DNA of 64,000 bases from Trametes villosa (lineage: Eukaryota > Basidiomycota > Agaricomycetes > Polyporales > Polyporaceae), in NCBI GenBank assembly GCA_002964805.2, contig PUDQ02000020.1, positions 310,001 through 374,000 on the forward strand, in the 5' to 3' direction. The translations under genes were made by a program, and so were the position numbers. Below are positions 44,747 through 55,648 of this stretch, one piece after another. Each line of letters begins with the position of its first letter. The stretch's first letter is position 1. Below the pieces are notes generated by a model, which saw nothing but the letters and a program-made list of their open reading frames with translations, ran no database searches and was not told the origin of the DNA.

Positions 44747-46843
44747 ATGGACAGGCTGCACGACCACCACCAGTCCTACTCCTGGCACCAGGTCCGTCCC
44801 AAGCTCTGCATGTCCAGGTTACGCTCATTGACATCCCCACCAGTCTCACGACCAGGTTAGTACATGCCGCGCGATCCAGCGCTCGCGGAAGCTTAACCAG
44901 GCGCGTGTAGGCGACCGTGCTCCTGCTTCTTCCATATGACACCGCGGAGGACGACGTTGCAGTGAGTGCCACATCCGAGCTCGTAGTGGTCCTTAACTTC
45001 ATACGATCTGTCCGCCTGTCTAGGTTACCATCGAGGATGAATACCTTGTAGCGGGAGCACTGGGGCAACCACCCCTCGTGAAGGTGCGTTCCATATACCG
45101 TTACCACGCCCATCTAAATCCTCACCGTTGTCATAGGGGAAGCTTTACGGCAAAGTCGACACCGCCGCCTCCGTCTGGCAGCTCGAGCCGCGCACCTCCC
45201 GCCTCTCCCAGCGCGAGCGCACCACCTCCACCCTCTCCGCGACGTCCACTCAGTCTTCGTACGCCTTCGTCTCCGAGCCCGAGATCTCGAGCAGCTTCGC
45301 CGCCTCGCTCGAGGCCGGCCTCGTCTCCGGCTCCGACGGCGACGACGCCGTGCTCTCCTCGCCCGCGCTCTCGTCCCCCATCTCGACCTCCACGGACGAG
45401 CACATCCACATCGGGCCGCGCTACGACCCGCGCCACCAGCGAAGACCGAGGGCTTCTGTCTCCCCGCCTGGGCGGCTGCCGCAGAGAATCAGCCAGGCGT
45501 CCTCGTATTCATCTCTCGAGTCGCTGCACACTGGGGCGGGGCGGTTGCTCACGATTCATCTGGAAAAGGCGGAGTCTGTGATATGGCCTTCACTCATTGT
45601 CGGGCCGGTCCCGGAGAGCGTGTCGCCGGCCCCCAGCAGCTTGTACCCCTGGACGACGAGCGTAACCGAGGAGGCGAAGTACAACATGGACCCGACCAGC
45701 CTGGCACTCATAGCGCTAGACCTGTATGACATCCGGAAAGCGAAAGAAGACGCGTTCGAGTACTTCATGTACGTGCCCCCTAGCTCCTCTCCGGTACCCT
45801 CCTCTAACCACTATGACAGCCGAGCATGGCACCAAGCGCACCTTCCCTCCGCCGCAATCCGCCTCGCGACGCACTACCTCCCTCTGCGCACCCTCGTCCC
45901 CGAAGCGTCCGATGCCGCACCCGACTCCCCAACCTCTTCCGTCGTCACCGTTTCCGCGAAAGCGTCCCGTTCCACGCCCGCCATCCAGCCGCTTACCTCC
46001 ACTACCGCTCCTACCCCTGTTCCATCTATATCCGCCCTCCAACTCAGCTCCGTCCCGCCACCGCCTGAACCCGTATCGCTCACCGTCTCCCCCGGCACGG
46101 AAGAATACTTCCTCGCGCGGCTCGGCGGCCCGGCGGGGCTCGCGCAGCTCTTCCTCGCGGCCGGCCTCCTCCACCTCGAGGGCACCGCGCCCGCGCTCCT
46201 CGCGTCCTCCTACGCCGGCCTCTCCGCGCTCCGCGCGCCCTTCGCCGACCCCGCGTCTCTCTCTTCCAGTGCAGGCACGAGCGCAGGCGGCGTGGACGCG
46301 TGGCGGCGCGACCGCGAGCACGCGGCGCGCTTCTTCAAGCGGGCGCACGCGCTCAACCCTGCGCTCGACGTGCCGCTCCTCCCTGCGGACCCCGAGTCGG
46401 AGTACAACTCCAGCGCGGAGGGCGACGCGCACCCGCCCGCCCGCCGCCCGGGCAGCCGGAGCCCGGCGTCGTCGCCGCTGCGCCCAGCGGACCCGCAGCG
46501 GCGGCGCGGGGAACGCCAAGCGCGGGGCGCGGACCCGCAGCTCGAGATGCCGACGCTCGACGTGCGGCGTGGCGACACAGACACGGGCCCCCTGCCGCCG
46601 ATACCCTCCGTGCGCCGGCGACGGGCGCGCACGCGCGGGGCCGCGAACGCGGGCGGGGACGGGGACGACGGGGACCTGTCGAGCTCGCTGGTCGAGAGCG
46701 TGCACGCGGAGCCGGACCTGGGCGGCGGCGGGGACGACGACCGGACGTGGTACCTGTACGTGCCCGGGCTCGTCGGCGCGGGCACGGCGCTGCTCGTCGT
46801 CGGCCTGCTCAGTCTGCAGAGCTGGCGGAAGAACCAGGGTTGA
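44747..46843 (+). CDS. CS-domain (Hsp20-like) tail-anchored protein
   Basis: Six exons (44747-44791, 44844-44855, 44911-44961, 45024-45083, 45137-45768, 45820-46843) give 607 residues. The first four exons are tiny, all in phase 0, and build a CS domain like those of p23, Sgt1 and NudC co-chaperones. It reads SYSWHQ, the microexon SHDQ, ATVLLLLPYDTAEDDVA, VTIEDEYLVAGALGQPPLVK, then GKLYGKVDTAASVWQLEPR. Exon 2 is a 12-nt microexon. A Ser-rich region, a Pro/Thr linker and a TPR-like helix pair (AARFFKRAHALNPALDVPL) follow. The protein ends in one membrane segment, VPGLVGAGTALLVVGLLSLQ, with a short basic tail, so it should be tail-anchored. It is probably an Hsp90-linked or client-binding co-chaperone on an organelle membrane; the client is unknown. 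Confidence 0.82.
44844..44855 (+). other. 12-nt microexon of the CS-domain gene
   Basis: TCTCACGACCAG sits between acceptor CCACCAG (intron 44792-44843) and donor GTTAGT (intron 44856-44910). It adds Ser-His-Asp-Gln and restores the conserved spacing between SWHQ and the first strand ATVLLLLP. Without it the chain would jump SWHQ-ATVLL, still in frame, so skipping is possible. Confidence 0.7.
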
Positions 46844-47650
46844 TGATGTCGCGTGCGCGTGGTCGGGTTGCTCGTTCGGGTGGATTGGAGCTTGGGTTCT
46901 GCGGGGTGTATATTTGGTTTGGGGATGTGTGGACTGTTTTGGATGGTCTGGATGATCTACGTGCTTACGACTTTGAACGATATTGATACGATGATTTTTT
47001 GCTTCATCTCCTTATGCGTGCGGGTGAACGCTTGTTTGTTACCGAGGCCCTCACGCTCCCACTCGAAGATCCAGGTGCAGCGGTAATTCATTCAACAGAA
47101 CGCAGAAGTAGTGCAAGCAGCCACCAGCCAACTAGTCAACAAGCAAGCAAGTAAGCAATGCGAATCCGGATCCAAGGGGCCCAATCGACAAACAGCCAAA
47201 CGAAGCGGGCCATGCAGAATATTGCAGGTGAGAATGCGAGTGCGAGTGAATACGATAAGTAAGGTGTAAGCCGTGAGTGAAAGGGCAAGTGCAAGGGGTA
47301 TGAGTGTATGTGATGCGTATGTACAAGGGGCTCCATCCGTATGTTGCAGGAAGTGACAAGGATGCGGACGCGGTGTGTAGGTAGGCGGGGGTATATACAC
47401 GTAACTTTGAGGGATGTGCAACTTAGGAATAATAACGAATGTGGGGGCCGCCGCGCACGCGGGTGTGGGGCGGGTAAATAGGAGTTGCAGCGCAGTAGCT
47501 AGTAGAACATTAACAGGCCGACCCATAGACAACACCGCCGATCAAGCGGAAGCAGTAAAAAGCACGACAACGAAAGGCAGTAGAATTAGCTCCAAGTATA
47601 TGTACCGTCGAAACCAAACCAAACATAACCAGGGAAAACAAACAGGCACC
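46844..47650. other. Convergent 3' intergenic region
   Basis: Between the stops of two convergent genes. A minus-strand open frame of 147 codons (47092-47535) lies here but has no codon bias or similarity. Confidence 0.5.
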
Positions 47651-50600
47651 TCAGCTCCGTGCGCTCGTCGTGCTCGGCCGCGTCCTCGACTGTGAGCGTG
47701 TGCGCACGCGCGCATCCGCGCTTCGGCGAGCCGATGGCGGGAGGGGCGTGTTCACAGGCGCCGCGCTCGCGAACGGGTGATTCGAGACGTGCGTCTGGAC
47801 GGGCGAGCTCGCCGCCGAGTTCGACGCCGATATGCTGCTCGTGATCTGCTTGAGCCGGTCGCGCTCGGCCGCTAGGTGCTGCAGCAGCATCCCGTCGAAC
47901 TTCTGGATCGACTCGCGCTGAACGCGCCGTCCGCCCTCCTCAGGCTTCAGCCGACCGTCAGGTGCGGTCGACGGACGCTGACCTGCGCCACTCCCGGACG
48001 CATACTGGTGGATGGGCGAGGACGGCATAGGTCCAATGGGGAGCATGGGTGGAGGCGACGCCTTGGAACCGCCCATAATGCCCTTGCCCTTCTTGACCGA
48101 GCGCACGGAGGTGAACGAGCGGCGGGTCATGTCCGCGACGTTCCCAATCGGTTTCTTGCGGTCGAACGTGAACTGCGGGAGCGGTTCTACGCTGACGGAG
48201 CTTGGCGCGGGCGAGAGCTGCGGCGTGGAATGGTTCCCGAGGCGCATAATCGACGGCCGCGAGCTCGAGCTTGACGCGCGATTCGAGATCGCCTGCGTGC
48301 GCGGCTCAACGTACACCTCCGCCGTCTCTACCGGGGCAGATGGGCGCGGCGGGGGTGGAGGGTTGTACCGGCTACGCGCGTGCTCCGCGCCGGAGAGCGA
48401 GAGGTCGTCGTCGCTGCTCTCGTCCTCGGACGTCTCCAGGTCGTCCATCGCGTTGGAGATGGTCGTCTGGATGCGGTCGAAGAAGTCGGTGGGGGAGGAC
48501 GGCGCCGGCGCCGAGTGGATGCGGTGTTGTGAAAATTCGGTGGGGATGTGTAACGACAGTGGGCTCCCCTGGCCCCGTCGCGCGGCGATCGGAGCGGCAG
48601 GAGAGGACGGCGCGGAGGAAAGTGAGGACGATACAGACATGTCTTGCACCTGTGCAACGTTTGACGATGATGATGAAGACAGAACGACAGACGGGCTGCT
48701 GAATGCTCGAGGAGACTGCGAGTCGTGGGTGGAGATCGAGGGGCGGTATGTGGGACGGATAGCGGGCGGGCGGGGAGGGGGAGGTAGCACTGTCGGCATA
48801 ACGGAGGAAGACATGCGAGGCGGAGGGGATGTCGCTGCGTGTCGCGGGGTGGCGGGAGGCGGGCACTGAGCATCAGACTGCATAGGTTCGACCAGAGATG
48901 CGGCGCTTCTCCTTGACAGGGAGGATGGGGGTCGACAACTCCCGAACACCGCATCGCGGAAGGCGGACGCGGTCGGCGAAGGCGCAGAGTACTCCGATAC
49001 CGATATCGACGGTCGGCTGAAGGTCGCGGACGGCCGCGCACCGCTCGTCTCGATATCGGTGTCCATAGGCGTCCGGAACGACATGCTGTCGTCCGAATAC
49101 CGCGAGTCGCTCTCGGTGCGTGAGCGCGACGTGGAGAACGAAGGCATACCCTCAAGCACCCGCGGCGCCGGAGACAATCCTCGGTGAATGCCGGGGTGCT
49201 CGGGGAGAGGGGGAGGCGATAGCGACGCCCCTACACGCTGAGTATCCTCCGAGCCCGACATCCCAGGCGTCGATGCCGTCTTGCGCACGGTGTGGTAGGA
49301 CGACTGCGAAGAGCCAGAAGAGGGGCCCTGCGCTTTTGCAATGCTCTCTGGCAGATCAGGCTCCGAAAGAGAGTACAGAGGGTTCACCAATGCTTTGCGA
49401 GGCGCGGGGCAAAGAGGAGTATGCAAGCCCGCCGGGGTCTCTGCGCGCATTGGAGGGTCTGCAGCAGTCAGCAGTGGATGTTCAGACGCCTTGGGAGACT
49501 TCTCAGTGTAGGAGAGAAGGCTCGCCGTCGTACCGGTGGGTGGAATGAGGATAGTCTGGACGCCCATCGGGGACACTGGGGGACTGCGCTCTGGCGCGGG
49601 CGCGGGTGCAGGGGCGTGGACTGTGAGGTCGTCTACTATACGCTGCCCTAGCCGCCTGCGTGTCAAGAAGTCGCCAGGGATAGGGAATGAGGCCTCCGAC
49701 TGAGCAGGTGGCGAGGCGGGAACTTGGTGTCCGTCGTGTGATGAGAACGAAGAGTCCGGGGTGTTTCCAAGCGAATGGCTGACAGCCTCCCTCAGTAGCT
49801 CTTTCCTCCAGACATCCTCGTCCGAGCTGACAGACCAGACTCCAGGGCTACCTGGCACAAGACGATCGGCGAGCACGGCCGCACCGACAGAGTCCTGAGG
49901 GCCGAGACCGAACATCGCAGACGCTTGCACCGCAAAGAGAGCATCAGCAGAGGGTGGTGGCAGGTCGACAGCGTCAGTGGGGTCAATGACATCGTCGAGG
50001 AAGCGGTCCCGAGCCGCTGTCGGGGTTTTTGGTTTCCGCCCATCCGCCTTGTTGCGGATCTCCTTCTCGGCCTCCTTCGCCGCTGACACCAGATCGTCCA
50101 TCCGCTCCCGTAGCACTACGACCCTGCTAGCAGCCGGCGGTGGCTGAGCTTGCACCGGCGGGGCTGCTGGAATCTGAGCCTGTACCCGTAAGAGCAGCCC
50201 GGAGGCCGACGGCGAGTCGGACGTCGTCCTGAGAATCGGGCCGCTGCTGTCGAGTGCCGGCGGGCTGCCGGGGACAGGTGAGGTCGGCTTCGATTTCGAC
50301 TTGCCTATTCGGAAGAAGTCCAGGAAGCCAGAGCTCGCGGGCTTGCTCTTCTGCGCGGGATCCTGCACGTGCGGCGACAGCGCCATGGGAGTGGGCTTCG
50401 CGTGGGCGGGTGGGAGGAAGTAGCTGTTGTTGACGAGGAGACGGAGACGGTAGGACACGTCGTCGGGGTCGAAGTCCTCCGAGTGCTCGGGCGAGACTAT
50501 ATCGGGGTAGGATATGTCCGCCTCGTACTGGTCCTCTGTGTACGGCAGCGACGACTCTGTGCGCGACCCCACGGACGTCGAGGCAGGGTAAATCGATGAC

Positions 50601-51392
50601 GACGTCGCTGAGACCTGCGTGAGGATCGAGTCCCTGAAGTTAGCGCGAGACGGGCCCGCTATGCGTATCGCGGGGCCGTCACCGAACGCATACGGCGTCT
50701 GCGGGCTAGGCTGTGAGGACGAATCCGAGTGTGCGTTCTGCTTGAACGACGATCGGGGAAGACTGAGACCGCGCAGACGCGTCTTAGACTGTGCTCATAT
50801 CAGTGCCCGCTCCCGAGAAATGAACATATATGTCCTGACGTACCCCCTTGAACGAACCCGTGTCTGACTTAGCCTGCCTGCCGCGTGCGTCCTGCTCGGG
50901 GGGATCCCTGATATCTAGCGCACTCCACGACCTCGCCAACGGCATATGTCCCGATCCGCTTCCCGGAGGCTGCAACCCCTCGAAGGTGCGTCCCTCAGGC
51001 CCAATCGTCCTCGACCGCCGCCTCGCCCGTCTCACGTCCCGTTCCTCCCCCATCTGTATCTCCTCCGGCTCATCGTGCAGCAGTGTGGGCACGGGCGGCG
51101 CGTCGTCGAGATCCAGAAAGCTTTCCCCGGCGTCGGACTCGTACTTGCTGCTCGCCGTGCTTCGCCCTCGTTTTGAGCGGGCGATGGACCGTGTGCGTGT
51201 GCGAGAGCGTCGGTGCAGCGATGGTGCGCCTGAGCTGGCGCTGCTAGCGAGCGAGTCCGAGCGGGAGAAGGGCGCGCCGGCGGGGAGGGGGTGGTCGACG
51301 GATGCCGTCGAGGGGAGCATGGGGAGCTCGACGTTGCATGCGACGACGGGGATGGCAGAACCGAAGGCGGTTGTTGCGCGCGACGGCCTCTC
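47651..51392 (-). CDS. Large disordered Ser/Pro-rich protein, 5' end unresolved
   Basis: One long exon (50788-47651, 1,045 residues and stop) is preceded by another (51392-50844) joined in phase 0 across a 55-bp intron. The upstream exon starts at an acceptor (TTTTGCAG), not an ATG, so at least one more 5' exon is missing from this model. A candidate beginning MSQTCRSRRQLDY lies near 51600 but its splice is unconvincing. The protein is Ser/Pro-rich, full of RSRTRTRS-type basic stretches and SP/TP sites, with short ordered islands. These include SGFLDFFRIGKSKSK, VVLRERMDDLVSAAKEAEKE, TDFFDRIQTTISNAMDDLET and KFDGMLLQHLAAERDRLKQI, the last a likely coiled coil. It looks like a phospho-regulated scaffold. 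I recognise no named family. Confidence 0.7.
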
Positions 51393-52328
51393 CTGCAAAA
51401 TACGTGACTGCCCGCCCGCCCGGCACCAGGACCCCGGCGGTTTGCGCTAGAAGCCGGCGTTCTGATGGAGGCGCTCGCTCTCTCAACGTCCATCCGCGGC
51501 CGCACTGGCAGGTGCCTTGCCTTAATCTGCGACGGTGTTCCCAGCAACGGATGTCGTCGCGCGGCGCGATAGTCTAGTTGACGTCGACTGCGACAAGTCT
51601 GTGACATGGCGGTAGCTGGTACCGCGCGTGCGCTCTGATGAGACGATCCGAGAGGTCCATGGTGGATGGTACATTGGGCGTGGGGGTGTTGCATACTAAA
51701 CCTGACGCGCGCGCGTTCGCCGATCCGCCTATAGGCTGTCGTGGAGGCAAAGGTGTAAGGGCGCGAGCGGGTAAGAGGGGAAAGTTGCTCAGATATGTCG
51801 CGCGCGTTCTGTTCTTATGTACACCTACTTTTAAAGCGGTGTAGTTTCTGTTTATCTCGCTGTCATGGCTAGCGTAGAAGACGGTAAAGTCTCCAACGAC
51901 AAATGCCTATCGCAGCGAAATCGTTCCCAGTTCGGTCAGAACACAGAAGGAGCGTGCGCGCAAGCAGGGCTTGGTGACGATGTTTGCGACGATCGACATG
52001 TCGCGGGGCCACATCGGGCAGAATTTTCTGTCATTTCCGCGCCACAACGCCGCCTCGCGTGACGCGCAATTGACAGATGTAGATAGATGCAGATATCCCG
52101 CAGAATATCGGTCTAAGACAGGCTCTCGCGCTAGCGTCGCCGCCCTCCGCTCGGCGCCGCGGAGAGGAGTGCACAGGGAGTGCAAGGCGTCTAGAGCTGG
52201 CGCTGGGAGCGAAGAACAGAGTGTCGGGGGTCCGGCCAGGGCGAACACGGTCCGCTTTTGGACATGCAAGTTCGAGCGCACGCCCGACGCAACGCGCACC
52301 GCCTGCCATCGTCCGCCGACCGTCACAA
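51393..52328. other. Divergent intergenic region
   Basis: Upstream of ERG28 and of the disordered-protein gene. It probably contains the missing first exon of the latter near 51500-51700. Otherwise nothing is recognised. Confidence 0.45.
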
Positions 52329-53079
52329 ATGACCGCTCTGGCCGCGCTCTCCGCTTGTGCGTATGCTCGGAACGCCTCAAAATCACCCCCGTCATAAGTA
52401 CGCGACATCGTGCTGACCGCGCCGCAGACCTACCGCAGGGCCCCGGTTGGCTGCCGACGTGGCAGCTCATCGTCGCCGTCACCGCGACGCTGAACACGCT
52501 CGGGAACCTTACCAGCGTCGCGGCGTCGCGCAAGCTGTATAACAATGCGCCTGCCTTTGGTATGTCTCTCGAACGAGCCTGTTTCGTCCGTGAGAGGGGA
52601 CATGCTGACGGGGACCGCACAGTGAACCCGCTGCAGTCCCGCACTTTCGGCATCTGGACACTCACCTCCGCCGTCATCCGCTTCTACGTGGCCTACAACA
52701 TCGAGAACAAAATGTGAGCGTCCATGGGCTCTACTGAGCGCCGTCGGGACGTGACCCCGAGCCCGAGGTCCCCGCGCCCCGAGCGTACCTGGGGCATACA
52801 CTGTGACTGAATGCTGAATACGCCCGCAGGATCTACGACATCGCGCTCTTCACGTACCTCTTCGCGTTCTTCCACTTTGGCTCGGAGCTGCTCATCTTCC
52901 GCACCGCGCGTTTCGCGCCGGCGAACCTGAGCCCGGTCATAGTCTCCAGTGAGTCGCCCCCTCCCTGTTATATAAGGGCACGACGATCGCAAAGTCTCCT
53001 GCTTACCGGTCCCCCTCTCCCCGCAGCGACCTCGTTGGCCTGGATGCTCACCCAGTACTCGTTCTACGTCCGCCCGTGA
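52329..53079 (+). CDS. ERG28: Ergosterol biosynthesis scaffold protein Erg28
   Basis: Five exons (52329-52356, 52428-52559, 52623-52713, 52830-52948, 53027-53079) give 140 residues, the normal length. Erg28 is a small ER membrane protein that tethers the C-4 demethylation enzymes (Erg25, Erg26, Erg27) and Erg6. Family blocks are LPQGPGWLPTWQLIVAVTAT, LYNNAPAF, VNPLQSRTFGIWTLTSAVIR, IYDIALFTYLFAFFHFGSEL and the terminal TTSLAWMLTQYSFYVRP. Four hydrophobic segments are visible. The first exon has only 28 coding nucleotides. Both ends of the family alignment are present. Confidence 0.95.
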
Positions 53080-55648
53080 GGCTACTAATAGACCGGGGCG
53101 GTTCCCCCAACCCGCGCGGTCGCGGTCAGTGCCTCCGCCGCCTCCTAAAATATACTTGCCTCTCTTGCTTCAACCGCGCCAACCACACACACGTACACCT
53201 CACGTCTGGCAGCGATGGTGCGATACCCCGCGTTCTTTTAGGGGCCCTTCCCCGCTTCGCACCGGGTAAGCAATGGATCGGGCTTCTTTCTCTCGAGCTT
53301 TCGACTCCGATCTGGCGCCCGCAGCTGCGACGAAGCCGCCACCGTGCCGGCATCGTCGTCCTGCGCGGGTAGAATGCTGAACGACCGCGGAAGAAGCGCG
53401 TCTTCGATCTAAACATACGGGGCGTCGTGGCGTTTTGTCGCAGGACGCAGCCCGGGCTTGCGCCGCGCACGCGTGCCGGTGACCGTGCGGCATGAGCCAA
53501 ACGAACGTGCAAATAGCGCGTCTGCGCGCAACGCGGTTCGCAGGCTAGCGTGCGCGCGTGCAGTGGAACATGCGTGCTTGGAGCCTTGTGCGGCGGATCC
53601 AGACGGCCTTGTCACAGTCGATGGGAGGCTAGAGAGATGCCAAGCCGCACGCCGTACAGTCCAGGCGGGGAGAGAGGACACACAAAGGAGCGCATGCCCC
53701 GTGCGCCCCCACACGCCATTTATTGCGCAACAGGCCCGTCACGCATATACATAGTTAGGCGGAACGCTGCCCATCTGGCCTATACAAACAGTAGCCCCGC
53801 CGCTACACAAGGCGAAACTCCGCCGTATTACGCTCAGACGCCTGCGCCTGTGTGCGGGGTCAGCAGACGTCACGTTCCGTCAGGTGCACAAAATAAGGTG
53901 AGACTGGGCACGTTGGTGGGTGCGCACGCGGGACCAATTTGACCGGGGGAAGAGACTTGCTACGACCAATCGCGACTGAGGCTATGTGGCTGCGGATGGG
54001 AAGGATGCAGGGCGCGAGTGGGGCGCCGACGGGCACGAAGGGAAGACGGGTAGTCAGGCGTGGTGCCGGGAGTGCAGGCGAGGGATATAAGTATGGTGAT
54101 GGGCTTGCTGTTGCGGCCCACGTCCAGGTTGTATGCATAGCTCAACAGCGGAGAGGTAACGAAGTATCTTCAAGTTGTCATGGTGGAGAGTAAACCGTGA
54201 CCACATATGTAACAGGCAGAAAGAACGTAACTGTATTGAGAACGTGCAATGACGGGCACCGTGTAAGTTTGGGAAATTGTCGGGGCAGATGTGTGCAGCG
54301 AAGCGGAGGCGCGTGCGCAATAGACGTTGCAAAAGATGCGATCCTAAGGCGCGAGGTGTGGCTATTCATAGAGCCCTGCATCTGGACGATGAGCTGCCGC
54401 GAGAGCTGGCGAAGTCGGTGCAGGAATAGCGGTCTATTCCTGTTGGACGGCGGCATGTCAACACAGGCGTACATCGGAGGAGGAGAGGAGCCGCGCCGAG
54501 GGTAGTTGACGTGGTCAACACTGTTTTTAACTGGCTTTTGTATTCTCCCCCAAGTTTTGCGGGGCAGGTATAGATGCTACCATTTGTACCCGCAAGCCTG
54601 AGAAACGAGTTTGCAATGACTGGTGTTATTTGCGTTGGATGTTGAGGAATAGCACGTCGGAGAATTTAAAGAGGGGGCGCCCGGAGGGTATGAACAACTG
54701 GTGCAGTACGCGTTGGTAGGCGATGATCGCGAAGGTCGACACTCAGTAATCGAACACTCACCTCGGGCCACGGTTCGACCGCGACACATTCACCAACGAA
54801 CCCCATGATGATGCAAAAGCGCATCAACCCTCAGGCAGCGCGAGCAAGAGGCGCCTCGTTCCCGCCGAAACACAGGGCACGCTGAACCGGTGACGGCCGC
54901 GGACGCACACCATCACACGGACACCGATCCGGGGGTGAGCTGACCTGCGCTGGGCAGCCGATGCACGTTCGCCTGGGCCCTCCCGTCCGCAAGCGTTCGG
55001 GCAGAAGGATGTTGACATAAAACATACGGATGACCGCCCCGGTAGGCGGGTGAAGGCGCGCACATCCTCAAAACAGCTGCAGCCAACGTGGATCGATCGC
55101 TTCTTGCCGTATTACACAGCGCGCGGGGCAGTCCGCACGCCGACAGGGGGCGCGCCTGCGCTGTCCCGGAGTCCGGAGCATCGTGTTACGGCGAGCATCA
55201 CGTGTGGCGACAGTGAGAGCCGGGCGCTGAAGTAGGCGGTGGGCGGCAGGGGAGAGACGGGGTGTGGGATGTCGTGCGCGACGCAAAAGCTTAAGCCATG
55301 GGCGGAATTGTTTGCCGAGGGGTTTAGCGGGGGAATTGGACGGGAAGGGAGTCGAAGGAAGAAGGAAGGTCGTGGACGGCGCGGTGGAGGCTACAGACGC
55401 CCGAAGCGCCTCCGAATACGGGCGATCGCTCTCGGCGATGTCGCGAGTGCCCTGGTGGGTCACGTCTCCTTTACCCCAGTGACACCATCCGCTATATAAG
55501 ATGTCCCGCACCCGCCTTCATTCGCTCGCTTTCTCCCCCGCCCAGCCCAACCCTCGAGTCATTCTCAGCCCGGCTCTTACCACCACACCACCAACTCACC
55601 CACAGTAGCCACACCCCAACGAACGTGCCTCCGCTGCCGCACCCCGCC
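53080..55648. other. Gene-poor region, promoter of the F-box/LRR gene
   Basis: 2.6 kb downstream of ERG28 without a recognisable gene. Overlapping chance frames occur on both strands. The right end carries a TATA box and CT-rich leader of the next gene. Confidence 0.5.
55493..55500 (+). promoter_or_regulatory. TATA box of the F-box/LRR gene
   Basis: TATATAAG about 150 bp before the ATG at 55649, followed by a pyrimidine-rich leader. A clean fungal core promoter by eye. Confidence 0.6.

Noticed and set aside
47092..47535. A 147-codon minus-strand frame downstream of the disordered-protein gene
   Set aside because: It lies in probable 3' untranslated DNA and has a repetitive hydrophobic composition without similarity; its bases do not follow the third-position GC preference of true exons here.
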